From the NCBI GenBank assembly GCA_947441055.1, contig CANETC010000017.1, positions 1 to 32,664 of the forward strand: a stretch of 32,664 nucleotides of DNA. Reading direction: 5' to 3'. Shown piece by piece: positions 10,001-18,361 of this stretch. Source of the DNA: Cytophagaceae bacterium (GTDB taxonomy: Bacteria > Bacteroidota > Bacteroidia > Cytophagales > Flexibacteraceae). Made by a program: the position numbers and the translations under genes. Below the pieces are notes generated by a model that was given only the letters and a program-made list of their open reading frames with translations, did no database searches and was not told where the DNA came from. Position 1 is the stretch's first letter. Each line of letters starts with the position of its first letter.

Positions 10001-10046
10001 TGCGATCGGCACCTATCCAATTTTTGTTATGAAGGGGTTCAAGCAT
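7035..10046 (-). CDS. large membrane protein with C-terminal TPR repeats
   Basis: A 1003-residue protein of two halves. The N-terminal ~410 residues carry about ten hydrophobic segments (first around residues 18-40, then clusters at about 95-175, 180-225 and 240-390). The C-terminal ~570 residues are helical TPR-like repeats, with units such as AEEFYKQALSMESRNQRSNL, NLEMARRSAETSLEKNPSPE and LNNIGVAFSNTIYPDSARHY. I do not recognise a named family. The layout fits a membrane-anchored scaffold, with the TPRs probably facing the periplasm or cytoplasm. The gene is 8 bp upstream of the secreted EEP-fold gene and probably cotranscribed. The start is the ATG at 10046, about 100 bp after the preceding gene. 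Confidence 0.82.
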   Translation of the reverse strand: MLEPLHNKNWIGADRRAWRLSLSLLSLVLGFAVAAWFLGSSWTIRIIHDYIPKEITIPAFAIPSDLVEFSIGLPNYAFAEYFALGKVIPPDWIYTSSVIVFLLAISLLTASLSYFTGIWLYGGLAAVSTGVALFGPDAFAPFGITGQWITGLLVLLVVLPVYGISNWLPDWNLARRWWVLIVVYGLQGILFFINDFSVQATSGILASLWYPLILASLLFIILNATDILQGVLTLLTREENNTQSWLHFTVFSVFYLANYILIYLFNTGQLVLDIFYPNPFLLQFISLVAGFWLLPRKEPLGPNTPGFITGISGLYVGLAVLFLLTSAIGFASANDLIIEVLEDGITLIHFCMGLSFFLYVLINFFDLMGHGLRVHQVIFRPRYMPVSAIPVFGIAGVIIFMFNSGYFPLYQTLAARFVFAGDHARLSGKAVMAEEFYKQALSMESRNQRSNLSLAGLYLETGNLEMARRSAETSLEKNPSPEAVLAMAQVYRQKGQNLEELLCLQKGIKNFPQDGRLLNNIGVAFSNTIYPDSARHYFSLASQSPNASLEGKVNLGFHYLSQGKEKDGLPSKDPGSGADGDWAGLNNDIVFANLAGEKASGISDAVRFFKDIPEEMQAFVLYHALVNKAISQDTVGTASLVALEGDSLRKYYSEAIDMGKAMLYYRTGNVRKGLDDLNRLYELGTKNKIDLGLLLGQVYFEQGAYLTASGYFRKAAMQGMKNAWYWYAVSCLDAGNQQEAAWAFREALPYLSKSDRIRVTILADGLGSGQFHNAAQRSDPEKSAFIKINWSKIGEQQLKDLIHLTGDKEAQRFLWKYCFDKAYRENRNFRFQDLYRYAVRFHGKDKKWQDQIRQAKPLVLEASSKFEELEKSNKDGFDQFVLGRLAESKKDSVEAIKFFNSTLQEAPLNNRQAIHSVLALEKYGQRDQAYQKSLELSQLDPNNAAYLKLFAGLAIRSGLVEFAFQTLPRIEILTSKAEAEAFRKYLETELKAKNFPLPENIIP

Positions 10047-10147
10047 TTTAAAAAATTACCAGATGGTGGATTTGATGGAAGAAAAATTCAGGGAATTAAA
10101 AATTATAGCTCCCTGCCATTTAAAATTACCGAGCAAAGGCAGGCAAC

Positions 10148-10669
10148 TTAAAAGTGGATTGCAATTTCTTCCTTCAGCTCGGCCATTGCCTTTTGAATTG
10201 GATCGGTGCCAATGGCCATCATGTGTTCAAAAATTCTTCTGGCAAGATCAATAGAAGGTGCCTGTGGATCCAGACCCTGCGCAGAGGTATTGGCAACAGA
10301 CACCATATCTTCCATGGCATTTCGGATTAAGGCCCAAACCCCCTGGCCCATGTAAATTTGCTGACTAAGATTGTGACTATACTCTTCTCTGATTTCACGA
10401 ATCAACACAGCATGCAATTCACCGGCAGTCATGCCGGGTTGATTGATCCGAATGATTAGATTTTGAGGACTTATTCTTTCGAGAAAAAGCGCCATTCTTT
10501 CGTAAGCCTGAAGCCGAACCGGCATGATGGCTTCCGTATTTCGGGCCCTGAGCTCAAGCACAGTTTTTTCCATTTGTCTTCTCAGCATGGCCTCAATACT
10601 GAGGTAAATGCCAAGCAAAACGAGCCCCCCTGGAAGGAGCATTTTCAGTAAATCACTTAAAATTTCCAT
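10148..10669 (-). CDS. membrane-anchored hypothetical protein (DUF7935-like)
   Basis: The 173-residue protein has one N-terminal hydrophobic segment (about 7-28, LLKMLLPGGLVLLGIYLSIE) followed by a charged helical domain. That domain contains RLQAYERMALFLERISPQNL and ends with AELKEEIAIHF. I recognise the pattern as a small conserved Bacteroidota family (DUF7935) without known function. It lies upstream of the large membrane TPR gene on the same strand and is divergent from the HesB-like gene. A -7-like box (TACCTTCG on the minus strand, 10700-10693) sits 24 bp before the ATG. Confidence 0.75.
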   Translation of the reverse strand: MEILSDLLKMLLPGGLVLLGIYLSIEAMLRRQMEKTVLELRARNTEAIMPVRLQAYERMALFLERISPQNLIIRINQPGMTAGELHAVLIREIREEYSHNLSQQIYMGQGVWALIRNAMEDMVSVANTSAQGLDPQAPSIDLARRIFEHMMAIGTDPIQKAMAELKEEIAIHF

Positions 10670-10679
10670 GATTTTTTTA

Positions 10680-10706
10680 TTGAATGAGGTTGCGAAGGTA
10701 ATTTTG
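10680..10706 (+). promoter_or_regulatory. putative promoter of the HesB-like gene
   Basis: TTG at 10680-10682 is followed after 16 bp by TAATTTTG (10699-10706), a perfect -7 box. The ATG at 10744 is about 30 bp from the expected start of transcription. The opposite strand carries an overlapping -7-like box for the divergent gene. Confidence 0.45.
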
Positions 10707-10743
10707 GGAACGATATTCTCCCACGGGATATTTAATCAACTCA

Positions 10744-11052
10744 ATGAAACTGCTTCCAATCAGGCTTACAGATGCTGCAATTCAGGAAATTGCAGGAATA
10801 ATGGATAGAAAAAAAATTCCGGAAGGCTTTGGTTTGCGCATTGGTGCCAAGGGAAGTTCGTGCTCTGGAACAAATTTCATCATTGGCTTTGATTCAGTCC
10901 ACACAGAAGATGAAATTTTTACCGTCGGCGGTTTCCAAGTTTACATAGAGAAAAAACACTTTCTCCATTTGATTGGGATGATGGTTGACTTTGTAGAAGG
11001 AGAAACTGAAAGAGGTTTTATCTTCTCAAAAGATAACCTTCAGATTGTTTAA
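10744..11052 (+). CDS. HesB/IscA-like (A-type Fe-S carrier fold) protein with one Cys
   Basis: The 102-residue protein has the A-type carrier pattern. ITD-like helix LTDAAIQEIAGIM is followed by GFGLRIGAKGSSCSGTNF, then IIGFD and a C-terminal GGFQVYIEKKHFLHLIG...VDFVEG segment. In IscA/ErpA the Fe-S ligands are one Cys in the central loop and a CxC pair at the C-terminus. Here only Cys40 remains and the tail (GFIFSKDNLQIV) has no Cys. It may therefore bind metal differently or act in another role. The fold call is good; a function in Fe-S cluster assembly is inference. It is a single gene with its own promoter. Confidence 0.8.
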   Translation: MKLLPIRLTDAAIQEIAGIMDRKKIPEGFGLRIGAKGSSCSGTNFIIGFDSVHTEDEIFTVGGFQVYIEKKHFLHLIGMMVDFVEGETERGFIFSKDNLQIV

Positions 11053-11211
11053 AAAAATTCAGAATTTTTAGTTTTCAAAGCAAAAAACTGGTGCTTTTCA
11101 TTGGTTTTTTCCGTTTATTGAAAAAGCATGGTAATCATAACCAATTAATTACCAACCCAATAATCTTAAATAATTATCGATTTTTATCATTTAAAAAAAT
11201 ACCAAATCCCA

Positions 11212-11242
11212 TTGCGTTTTTCTATTGAATCCCTTTCTTTTG
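11212..11242 (+). promoter_or_regulatory. putative promoter of the large T9SS cargo gene
   Basis: TTG at 11212-11214, a 20 bp spacer and TTCTTTTG at 11235-11242 (one mismatch to TAnnTTTG) place transcription start near 11249. This leaves a ~30 nt leader to the ATG at 11279. Confidence 0.45.
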
Positions 11243-11278
11243 CAAAAGTATTTTTTTCTCATTTTACCAATTAACAGT

Positions 11279-14200
11279 ATGATTCATTATTACAATTCTT
11301 TCTTTGCTAGGATTGTGTTCTTAGCAATGCTTTTGCTCGGTTCGGGCAATGCTTCATTTGCCCAGATTTATGCTCCGGAAGGCATCAACATGCCAGGTGA
11401 CTGGAATGGCTGGACAAACCCTCCTGCAGCTGGTTCGGCATTTGGCAGCGAGTTTCAAGTTTCAGGTGGCGGCGTAAAGCGCATCGTGAACGGCACAACC
11501 CGTTGGTGGAAAACAACTTTTACCGGAACCACCGGAGGTCAGTTTTTGTTTACAAGTGGTTCCTCAGGTAATCCTTGGGGCAACAAATGGAACGAAACCA
11601 CGGTTGCCATGAACACCCTGCAGAACTACGCTTTCAATGGCGGTGGTTCTAACAATTCAATTACTTGTAATGCATCGAAATTCTATACCTCCATCTGGGA
11701 AGAAAAAGATGTTGACAACGGCGGTCCAAATGATTTTGATGGCTACACCAGCACAAGAGCGATTTTCATGGAAACATCAGCAACTCCAATTTCAGTTTCT
11801 GCTACTTCCCAAAGTCCTCTGGCAAGCAATGTAACTCCAAGCGATGTTGTCACTGTTTCGATTACTTTATCAGCAGCCAAATCTGGAGAGGAAATTGTTT
11901 ACCTCCGTTATTCTACCGACAATTATGTAACCAGCACCATGGTTACAGCTGCTGGTTCAGGTACATCTTACACAGCAGACATCCCAGCACAAGCTGATGG
12001 ATCAACTGTTCAGTATTATGCCATTACTTCTACCGTATCCAGCATTTCTGCTGATTATGATCTTTATTCTTTGTCTAAGAGTGCCAATAGGAGTTACACT
12101 TCTACAGCCTTGCCACTTGTAAACATCAGTTTCCGCGTGGACATGCAGAATGAATTAGTATCTGGATCAGGTGTATTTGTTGCAGGTAGCTTCAATGGCT
12201 TTAATTCAACAGCAAATCCATTAACCTTAATTTCAGGTACTACTTACGGAACTACTATTGCCATGGCCCAAGGCTCCACAATTGAATTCAAATTCATCAA
12301 CGGAAGCAGCTGGGAAAACGGCTTAAGCGGTTCTTGCGTGAATGGTTCTGGAAACAGAGTTTATACTGTAGGAAGCTCTGATGCTACAATTGCTTCAACT
12401 TGTTTTGCAAAATGCAATGCCTGTGTAGCCAAGGTGGCTACTACTTTCCGTGTAAACATGAATGGATTGACAGTTAATCCCAGCGGAATGAGCATTGCCG
12501 GTGATTTCGGAAGCACCTATCCACAATGGGCACCAGGTTCGATTATTTTGTTCAATGAAGGAAATGGAATTTGGGCTACCACACTTCAATTGGTACCAGG
12601 ACAAGTAGTTCCATTCAAATTCATTAACGGAAATGCTTGGGGCCAGGATGAAGGCGTACCAGGAGCATGTAGTGTAGGTGGAAACAGGTCTTATACCGTT
12701 CCTCCAGGCGTATCTTCAACTCCATTGGTTTGTTTTGGAACTTGCGGAACTTGCATCACTGTTACCTTACAAGTGGACATGACTGGCCAAACAGTTGGTG
12801 CAAATGGAGTCCATGTTGCAGGTGCTTTCCAAGGATGGAACCCAGCAACGACAGAGCTTACCAACATCGGTGGAAATATCTATGCAAGAACAGTTTTGGT
12901 AGACCCAAATCAGGTTTCAGATTATAAATTCGTAAACGGAAATTCTTGGGGTAATGACGAATCTGTAGCCAATGTTTGCTCTCCAGGATCAAATGGAAAC
13001 AGGAATTTTGTAATGGGCAATAGCAGCAAGACACTTCCTGTGGTTTGCTTCCGTCAGTGTTTGGGTTGCAACGATGCCAGCTCATGGAGAGGTGTCAATT
13101 CAAACTTTGCTGATGGCAATAACTGGACTTCTGGTGCAGCTCCTACAGCTGGTTGCCGTCCAGTAGTTATTAGCAATACTGCCAACAATCCTCAAATTTC
13201 AACTGGTGCTTTTTCAATTGGAAATCTGACCTTGACTGGAGGAACAGGAATTGGCGTTGCTTCTGGCGCAAGCTTGAATATTTGTGGCAACATTTCAGCC
13301 AACAATGGTACTTTTTCTGGTGATGGAAATATCACATTGAGTGGTTCATCTGCACAAACAATTTCTGGAATACTCAATACTAGTGGTTCAGGAAATTTTG
13401 TTATCGACAATTTTTCTGGTGTTAGCCTTTCAAGTGGCGCTATTGTAAAAATCAATAACGGTTTGAAATTGGGCGATGGCAATTTCAATGTAACAGCGGG
13501 AACATTGACAATTGGCTCAAGCGCAACAAGTCAGGGCCGAATTCTTAAAGCCGAAGCAGGTGGCTCTCTTACAGGACAAATTACTTACGAAAAATACCTT
13601 AATGGCTTGGGTGCTTCAGCAACCGGATCTTGGTATTATGTATCCCCAACCACAAGCAATTTTGCACTCGGTTCATTTGATCAAGGTGGAAATAACTTGC
13701 ACCCATCTACTTTCCTTCCAAGCAATCCAGATCCAGCATCTCTTTATTTCTATTCAAACAATGGCGGTGCTTTTGATGACTTTGGCTGGGCAAAAGGATC
13801 AAGTGCTTCTCAAACTGCCAATGCCGGTGAAGGATTCCGTGTATGGGCAAGAAAAGCTACTTCCAACAGCCAGTTCAAATACTCTGGTTCCCCAATTGGT
13901 GGGAATGTAAACTTCCCAATTTCTTATTGCGCTACAGGTTGCTCTTATTTAGCCAATGGCGCAACCAACGGATGGAACCTTCTTGGAAATTCCTACCCTT
14001 GCCCAATTGATTGGAATGCTGCCAGCGGTTGGACAAAATCCGGCATTAGCGGTAATGCAATTTACATCTGGAATGCCTCAACTGAATCATATTCCACATA
14101 CAACGGAACCGTAGGTTTGAATGGCGGAAGCCGCTACATTGCTGGTGGACAAGCGTTCTTCGTAAATGCTGCATCCGGTGCTGCCTCTTTGAGTATGAAT

Positions 14201-14890
14201 GAAGATGTGAAGTTTGACATCTATACTTCTGGACTTCGTGTAGCTTCTGAAGAAATCAGCGGATTGAAAATCACTGCAATTTCAGATAATCGTCAGGACG
14301 AAGCCTTCCTTGATATGACTCCAGGAAATGAAACTTCTTCTGCTACAAAACTTGACAATCCAGGAATTACCCTAAGCCTTGGAACTCAAAATCGTTTCAG
14401 CATTGCCTCTCCTGCCATTGTAGAAGAAGCCAACCTGATTCCTTTGAACCTTCGCAGAGCTGGAAATTCATTCAGCATCAATTTTGAGAAGTCCGGACCA
14501 CAATCTGCTTTCCAAAATATTTATCTGAAGGACGAGACCAACGGGCAACTTTTCCCAATTGGCGACAATACGAGTTCTTTTGATTTCATCAGCACCGGCA
14601 ACGATGCAAGCCGTTTTAGTTTGGTAATCAGTGATGCGGCAACTTCCGTAAGTGGCAAAATTTCTTCTGCCATCTCTGTTTATCCAAATCCTTCCAATGG
14701 AAAAATCACCCTTCGCAATTCCAATGCTACCAAAGGTGGTTTCAGCGTAAGCGATTTAAGCGGCAAGATTATCCTTCGTGGAGAACTTACTGGTGTTAAC
14801 CAAATCATGGATGTTCAAACACTTCCTGCTGGTCAATTCCTTATCCGTTTTGAACAAAGCCCTGAAGTAATTCGCTTCTCTAAGCTTTAA
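11279..14890 (+). CDS. large secreted repeat protein with T9SS type A sorting domain
   Basis: The 1203-residue protein starts with a signal peptide ending in ASFAQ. An N-terminal region (about 30-260) is followed by three tandem ~106-residue repeats that open FRVDM-/FRVNM-/LQVDM- and contain VAGSFNGF, FKFINGSSW and a Cys pattern (CF.KC..C). These look like early-set/CBM-like modules common in Bacteroidota secreted proteins. Next comes a beta-rich region starting WRGVNSNFADGNNW. The C-terminus contains ISVYPNPSNGKITLRN and LPAGQFLIRF, a T9SS type A sorting domain, so surface display or release is expected. Start ATG 11279 is preferred to TTG 11225 because it begins a clean signal peptide and lies downstream of the promoter-like element. 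The ligand is unknown; carbohydrate is possible. Confidence 0.88.
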   Translation: MIHYYNSFFARIVFLAMLLLGSGNASFAQIYAPEGINMPGDWNGWTNPPAAGSAFGSEFQVSGGGVKRIVNGTTRWWKTTFTGTTGGQFLFTSGSSGNPWGNKWNETTVAMNTLQNYAFNGGGSNNSITCNASKFYTSIWEEKDVDNGGPNDFDGYTSTRAIFMETSATPISVSATSQSPLASNVTPSDVVTVSITLSAAKSGEEIVYLRYSTDNYVTSTMVTAAGSGTSYTADIPAQADGSTVQYYAITSTVSSISADYDLYSLSKSANRSYTSTALPLVNISFRVDMQNELVSGSGVFVAGSFNGFNSTANPLTLISGTTYGTTIAMAQGSTIEFKFINGSSWENGLSGSCVNGSGNRVYTVGSSDATIASTCFAKCNACVAKVATTFRVNMNGLTVNPSGMSIAGDFGSTYPQWAPGSIILFNEGNGIWATTLQLVPGQVVPFKFINGNAWGQDEGVPGACSVGGNRSYTVPPGVSSTPLVCFGTCGTCITVTLQVDMTGQTVGANGVHVAGAFQGWNPATTELTNIGGNIYARTVLVDPNQVSDYKFVNGNSWGNDESVANVCSPGSNGNRNFVMGNSSKTLPVVCFRQCLGCNDASSWRGVNSNFADGNNWTSGAAPTAGCRPVVISNTANNPQISTGAFSIGNLTLTGGTGIGVASGASLNICGNISANNGTFSGDGNITLSGSSAQTISGILNTSGSGNFVIDNFSGVSLSSGAIVKINNGLKLGDGNFNVTAGTLTIGSSATSQGRILKAEAGGSLTGQITYEKYLNGLGASATGSWYYVSPTTSNFALGSFDQGGNNLHPSTFLPSNPDPASLYFYSNNGGAFDDFGWAKGSSASQTANAGEGFRVWARKATSNSQFKYSGSPIGGNVNFPISYCATGCSYLANGATNGWNLLGNSYPCPIDWNAASGWTKSGISGNAIYIWNASTESYSTYNGTVGLNGGSRYIAGGQAFFVNAASGAASLSMNEDVKFDIYTSGLRVASEEISGLKITAISDNRQDEAFLDMTPGNETSSATKLDNPGITLSLGTQNRFSIASPAIVEEANLIPLNLRRAGNSFSINFEKSGPQSAFQNIYLKDETNGQLFPIGDNTSSFDFISTGNDASRFSLVISDAATSVSGKISSAISVYPNPSNGKITLRNSNATKGGFSVSDLSGKIILRGELTGVNQIMDVQTLPAGQFLIRFEQSPEVIRFSKL
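12121..13065 (+). repeat. three tandem ~106-residue repeats inside the T9SS cargo gene
   Basis: Unit starts are near 12121, 12438 and 12757. Each contains an FRVDM-type strand, a VAG.F..W/F element, an F-K-F-[IV]-N-G-[NS] motif and a C-terminal Cys cluster: TCFAKCNAC, VCFGTCGTC, VCFRQCLGC. The Cys spacing is retained in all three, suggesting disulfide-stabilised extracellular modules. Confidence 0.8.
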
Positions 14891-14912
14891 TTCAAAGTAG
14901 CTTTTAAAAAAA

Positions 14913-14940
14913 GGCCATCCGAAAGGGTGGCCTTTTTTTT
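14913..14940 (+). terminator. rho-independent terminator after the T9SS cargo gene
   Basis: GGCCATCC (14913-14920), tetraloop GAAA and GGGTGGCC (14925-14932) form an 8 bp stem with one G-T wobble, followed by eight T. The A-run before the stem extends the pairing. It lies 22 bp after the stop codon. Confidence 0.9.
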
Positions 14941-15063
14941 GCCTGCATCGCAAGGAATATCAAACTGCAGCTTTATCTTAGCAAAAAACCTCCTTGGTTT
15001 TTGTAGGAATAAACCCCCATGATTTTCAGCGGTATTAAAATGGTGCTGTTTCAGGAAAATTCG

Positions 15064-15783
15064 ATGAAAGTCTTTTGTCGGACGATTCTCTGTGGCTGGT
15101 TTTACCTGTATTTTTCTCTACCCCTTTTTGCACAGATAAACACAGACAGTCTTGAAATTAGTGGACTGAGAATTTTGGTGGTAAACAGCCCCAGACAAGA
15201 TGAAGTGTTTTTAGATTTAAGTCCGGGTCACGACACGGTTGCTGTTAGCAAACTGGATAATCCTGGAATTACAATAGCGTTGGGAACCAATCTGCAACGA
15301 TACGCAATCGCTGGTCTTGCAGTTGTGGAAGAGGCTGGAATCGTCCCTTTGAATATCCGAAGAGGTGGAAGCAGCAATTATATGAAATTAAAAAAAACAG
15401 GCCCCGAAATGGGTTTTTACGCGATCTTTTTAAAGGATGATGCTCTGGGAGAAATTTATCCTTTAAGCAGTGATTCTACAGAAATTGAATTTTCCACTTT
15501 CGGAAATGATTCAGACCGATTTAGCCTGCTCATCCAAAGTAGCGCAACCAAAGCCCTCGACTTACCATCCCGCAATAAGCAAATATGTCCTCCTCCCCTT
15601 TCCAGTCAGATCAATATTGATCCGATGGACGCCGGAAGGCAAATGGATATTTATGATACTAAAGGAAGAAAAGTATATTCGGCCAAATCGGATTCAGGCA
15701 TCTTAAATTTGCCAACTTTAGGACCGGGCCTTTACCAGCTTGTTTTGGAAGGACGAGGAAAATCCTGCAAATTGGTTCGTTAA
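15064..15783 (+). CDS. secreted protein, paralogue of the C-terminal region of the upstream T9SS cargo
   Basis: The 239-residue protein has a signal peptide ending PLFAQ. Its body aligns with the pre-sorting region of the large upstream protein. Shared strings include SGL(R/K)I, RQDE.FLD, KLDNPGIT, LGT, VEEA, PLN(I/L)RR, LKD and GND..RFSL, over ~125 residues. The last ~60 residues (QMDIYDTKGRKVY, LPTLGPGLYQLVLEG, KSCKLVR) resemble a T9SS sorting domain, but the usual YPNP entry motif is absent. The start is ATG 15064, with AGGA 9 bp upstream and a clean signal peptide; ATG 15019 would add an unlikely N-terminal extension. It probably arose by partial duplication. Function is unknown. Confidence 0.75.
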   Translation: MKVFCRTILCGWFYLYFSLPLFAQINTDSLEISGLRILVVNSPRQDEVFLDLSPGHDTVAVSKLDNPGITIALGTNLQRYAIAGLAVVEEAGIVPLNIRRGGSSNYMKLKKTGPEMGFYAIFLKDDALGEIYPLSSDSTEIEFSTFGNDSDRFSLLIQSSATKALDLPSRNKQICPPPLSSQINIDPMDAGRQMDIYDTKGRKVYSAKSDSGILNLPTLGPGLYQLVLEGRGKSCKLVR

Positions 15784-15809
15784 GATTTTCAGGCTAAAAA
15801 CTATAAAGA

Positions 15810-17096
15810 ATGACAGAAGCCAATTCGAATTCGCAGGAAGACCAAAAAACAAATCCACAAATTCCTGAATGGCTAAAAAATTTGCAGGAAAACTCCTGGG
15901 AACTTGAACTCCTGATTTCCGGTGGTGCTGTATTTACTCTAGTTCAACTCCCTGATTTTTTTTGGGAATGGCTTACAAACATTCGAATCCAAACCTCACT
16001 CCCAGGTTTTCATATTTACCTTGTTTGTGGAATTCTGGGGATAAAAATCCTTACCAATGGATTTATTCTTCATCTGTTGATGAGGGCATATTGGCTGGCA
16101 ATGGTGTGCATTAATTTTGTTTACCCAGGCGGAATCAATTCCGATTCAAGTAAACATAAGTTCCCGTTTAAAAACATCCACATGAAGGGTGATTTGAGGG
16201 AACTCATCATGAAGGTGGATAAGATTTGCGGACTGGTTATTTTTTCTTCCATTTCATCAAGCATTCTACTTTTCATTTTGCTGGTTGTATTTGGAATTTT
16301 TATTCCGTTTCTCAACTTATTAGAATCCAATGAATTTGGAATAGCGAATGGTCTTGTAGAATTATTGAGCATCCTCATTTTGTCCAATTGGGTGCTTTAC
16401 ATCCTTGATCTTTTAGGATTAGGCTTTCTCCGAAAAATAAAATTTGTGTCCATTCTGGTCTTTCCGTTCTTCAGACTTTATGACATTCTGACTTTACGAA
16501 ATCTTTATGCCCGACCCTTGTTCTACTTTGGGAGCAATGTAAAAAAAGGTAATTTTTATCTGAGCGCGGGTTTGTTTGCCATTGTAACAATACTGACCGT
16601 TTATGCTGGGGTTTTTCGAAATTTAGGTTGGAAAAATCTGTTTGACCTCCGTGAATACAAATTTGCCATGTCGAGAGAATCTGTTGGTTTTGGATATAGA
16701 AACTATGCAGACGAATCAGAATGGCAGGAAAGGAACATTGTTTACATCCCTTCAAAAATCATCCGCGACAATGTTTTGCCTGTGAATGTCACCTACATCA
16801 ATGGCATGGACCAATTGGTTGAGGCCAGCAATCCTGTTGATTCTCTTCGCTTTTTACAAGACATTGTGGAGGTGAGTATTGATGACAGTGTGTACCAAAA
16901 CACCCGATGGTTTGAAAGATGGGAAAAAGAAATCAGCAACATCGGACTTGTGGCATTATTGCCCCTTGATCAGATTCCAAATGGATTTCACATCCTAAAG
17001 GTAAAAAGCCCTGATTTGCCCAATCCTAAATTCAGGAAGATGATAGAGGAGCGTGGCAAGGAATTTACCATTCCCTTTTGGAAGGATGTTCACTGA
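15810..17096 (+). CDS. multi-pass membrane protein of unknown function
   Basis: The 428-residue protein has a polar N-terminus, then about six hydrophobic segments. They lie near residues 36-52, 67-105 (probably two), 140-172, 183-215 and 250-268. A soluble C-terminal domain of ~160 residues follows, with many Trp and charged residues (WFERWEKEISNIG, ending FTIPFWKDVH). I recognise no catalytic motif or named family. It starts 26 bp after the preceding secreted protein gene and could be cotranscribed. Its stop is 1 bp from the stop of the convergent TPR gene. It is most likely an inner-membrane protein with a periplasmic or cytosolic tail. Confidence 0.78.
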   Translation: MTEANSNSQEDQKTNPQIPEWLKNLQENSWELELLISGGAVFTLVQLPDFFWEWLTNIRIQTSLPGFHIYLVCGILGIKILTNGFILHLLMRAYWLAMVCINFVYPGGINSDSSKHKFPFKNIHMKGDLRELIMKVDKICGLVIFSSISSSILLFILLVVFGIFIPFLNLLESNEFGIANGLVELLSILILSNWVLYILDLLGLGFLRKIKFVSILVFPFFRLYDILTLRNLYARPLFYFGSNVKKGNFYLSAGLFAIVTILTVYAGVFRNLGWKNLFDLREYKFAMSRESVGFGYRNYADESEWQERNIVYIPSKIIRDNVLPVNVTYINGMDQLVEASNPVDSLRFLQDIVEVSIDDSVYQNTRWFERWEKEISNIGLVALLPLDQIPNGFHILKVKSPDLPNPKFRKMIEERGKEFTIPFWKDVH

Positions 17097-17097
17097 T

Positions 17098-18315
17098 TCA
17101 GAACCCAAACCTTGACCAAAAGCCCTTTCCTTCCTTGGCTTCTTTGGGATGTTTTTTCAAAAACTCTTTCGCAGTCTTGTTGCAGGCATGGTCGCGCGGG
17201 GCAAATTCCCTGATTTTTTTTGCGTACTCAACGGCGAGCATAATGTTCTTATCCTCCTCGGCCATTTGCATGAGATTCAACAAGGTATAAAAGTAATAAC
17301 CTGTCTCAAATGCCTGATTCTGATTACAAAACTGTAAACACTGATCGAAATATTTTCGGGATTTTGCCTTATCCTTTTTGTAGGAATACCGATAAATATA
17401 CCCCAGATAATATGAAGCATATCGCCCGCTGGTGGCTTCATAACCCGGCATCTGCCGGTTGATTTTATCGATAATATCAAGCGAGACTTTTTCTACCTCG
17501 GCAGTCTTGCCCTGACTGTAACAGATTCTGGCATAAAGTCTTTGAAAGTATGGATTGTCAGGAAAAGTCGCTGCCAGATATTCGCAAAGTGGGAAAGCCT
17601 TTGCAGGCTGGTCTTCCTCATTGGCATAAATCCGCGCCAGATATAACTGGGCTTCGGTGCGGGTATAAAAGGCATTGAAGGCAACCTCCTTCAACTGCTT
17701 TATTCCTTTCTCCTTATCCCCTTTTGGAAAAAGCGCCATCACCGGTCGGAGGAAATGGTAGTTATCAGGAATCCACACGGAGTAATAATTGAACAAAGCC
17801 ACACCAAAAAGGAATTCAGGACTTAGAGTGTCGTTTTGCTTGGTAATCTGGAGATTGGTTAAAGCACTTTTTCCTTCAAAAGCTGCCTTGGTCCAGGATC
17901 CTCGCTCCGAAAAAAGCCTGCCCTTAAATCCATGGGAAGCCGCCAAAAAGAAAGCGGCTTCAATGCTTTGCTTGTCTTTTCTCTGAATGTTTTCTGCCAA
18001 AGCGATGCTGGTATCCATGTAGGCCAGGAATGGCTCATCAAAAGCTTTGTTGTCGATGTTGGGCTGGATTTTCCACCATTCTTTCAAACCCAACAAAAAT
18101 ACCGGCAGCGGATGGGAAGGATAGCGATATCGCATCCATTGAAATTCCTTTTCGGCTACATCAAACTTAAAATTGTACATAGCATTTACCGCCTTCGTTG
18201 CATCTAATTGCAACTTTCTATCCATAAGCAAATATTTAAGCTGAGGATCATCAAACTGTCCCAATGCAGGAATGGACAGAAGGCAAAAAAGCAAGTTCAT
18301 GAAGAACCTGTGCAT
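17098..18315 (-). CDS. secreted TPR-like protein
   Basis: The 405-residue protein has a signal peptide (residues 1-19, ending IPALGQ) and an all-helical body with TPR-like units. Examples are NFKFDVAEKEFQWMRYRYPS, ARIYANEEDQPAKAFPLCEY and YKKDKAKSRKYFDQCLQF. The conserved middle (AAFFLAASHGFKGRLFSERG) suggests a distinct Bacteroidota family of periplasmic TPR proteins, but I know no function for it. It lies 46 bp downstream of ftcD on the same strand and may be the last gene of that operon. The terminus KEGKGFWSRFGF is basic and aromatic. Confidence 0.82.
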   Translation of the reverse strand: MHRFFMNLLFCLLSIPALGQFDDPQLKYLLMDRKLQLDATKAVNAMYNFKFDVAEKEFQWMRYRYPSHPLPVFLLGLKEWWKIQPNIDNKAFDEPFLAYMDTSIALAENIQRKDKQSIEAAFFLAASHGFKGRLFSERGSWTKAAFEGKSALTNLQITKQNDTLSPEFLFGVALFNYYSVWIPDNYHFLRPVMALFPKGDKEKGIKQLKEVAFNAFYTRTEAQLYLARIYANEEDQPAKAFPLCEYLAATFPDNPYFQRLYARICYSQGKTAEVEKVSLDIIDKINRQMPGYEATSGRYASYYLGYIYRYSYKKDKAKSRKYFDQCLQFCNQNQAFETGYYFYTLLNLMQMAEEDKNIMLAVEYAKKIREFAPRDHACNKTAKEFLKKHPKEAKEGKGFWSRFGF

Positions 18316-18361
18316 AGTAGAATTTCGGGTTGTTTAAAATGTGAACGAAGTGCTTTACCTT

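Noticed and set aside
11052-11120. Possible terminator after the HesB-like gene (AAAAAAC with GTTTTTT)
   Set aside because: Pairing is only A-T rich with a poor stem; not convincing as a terminator.
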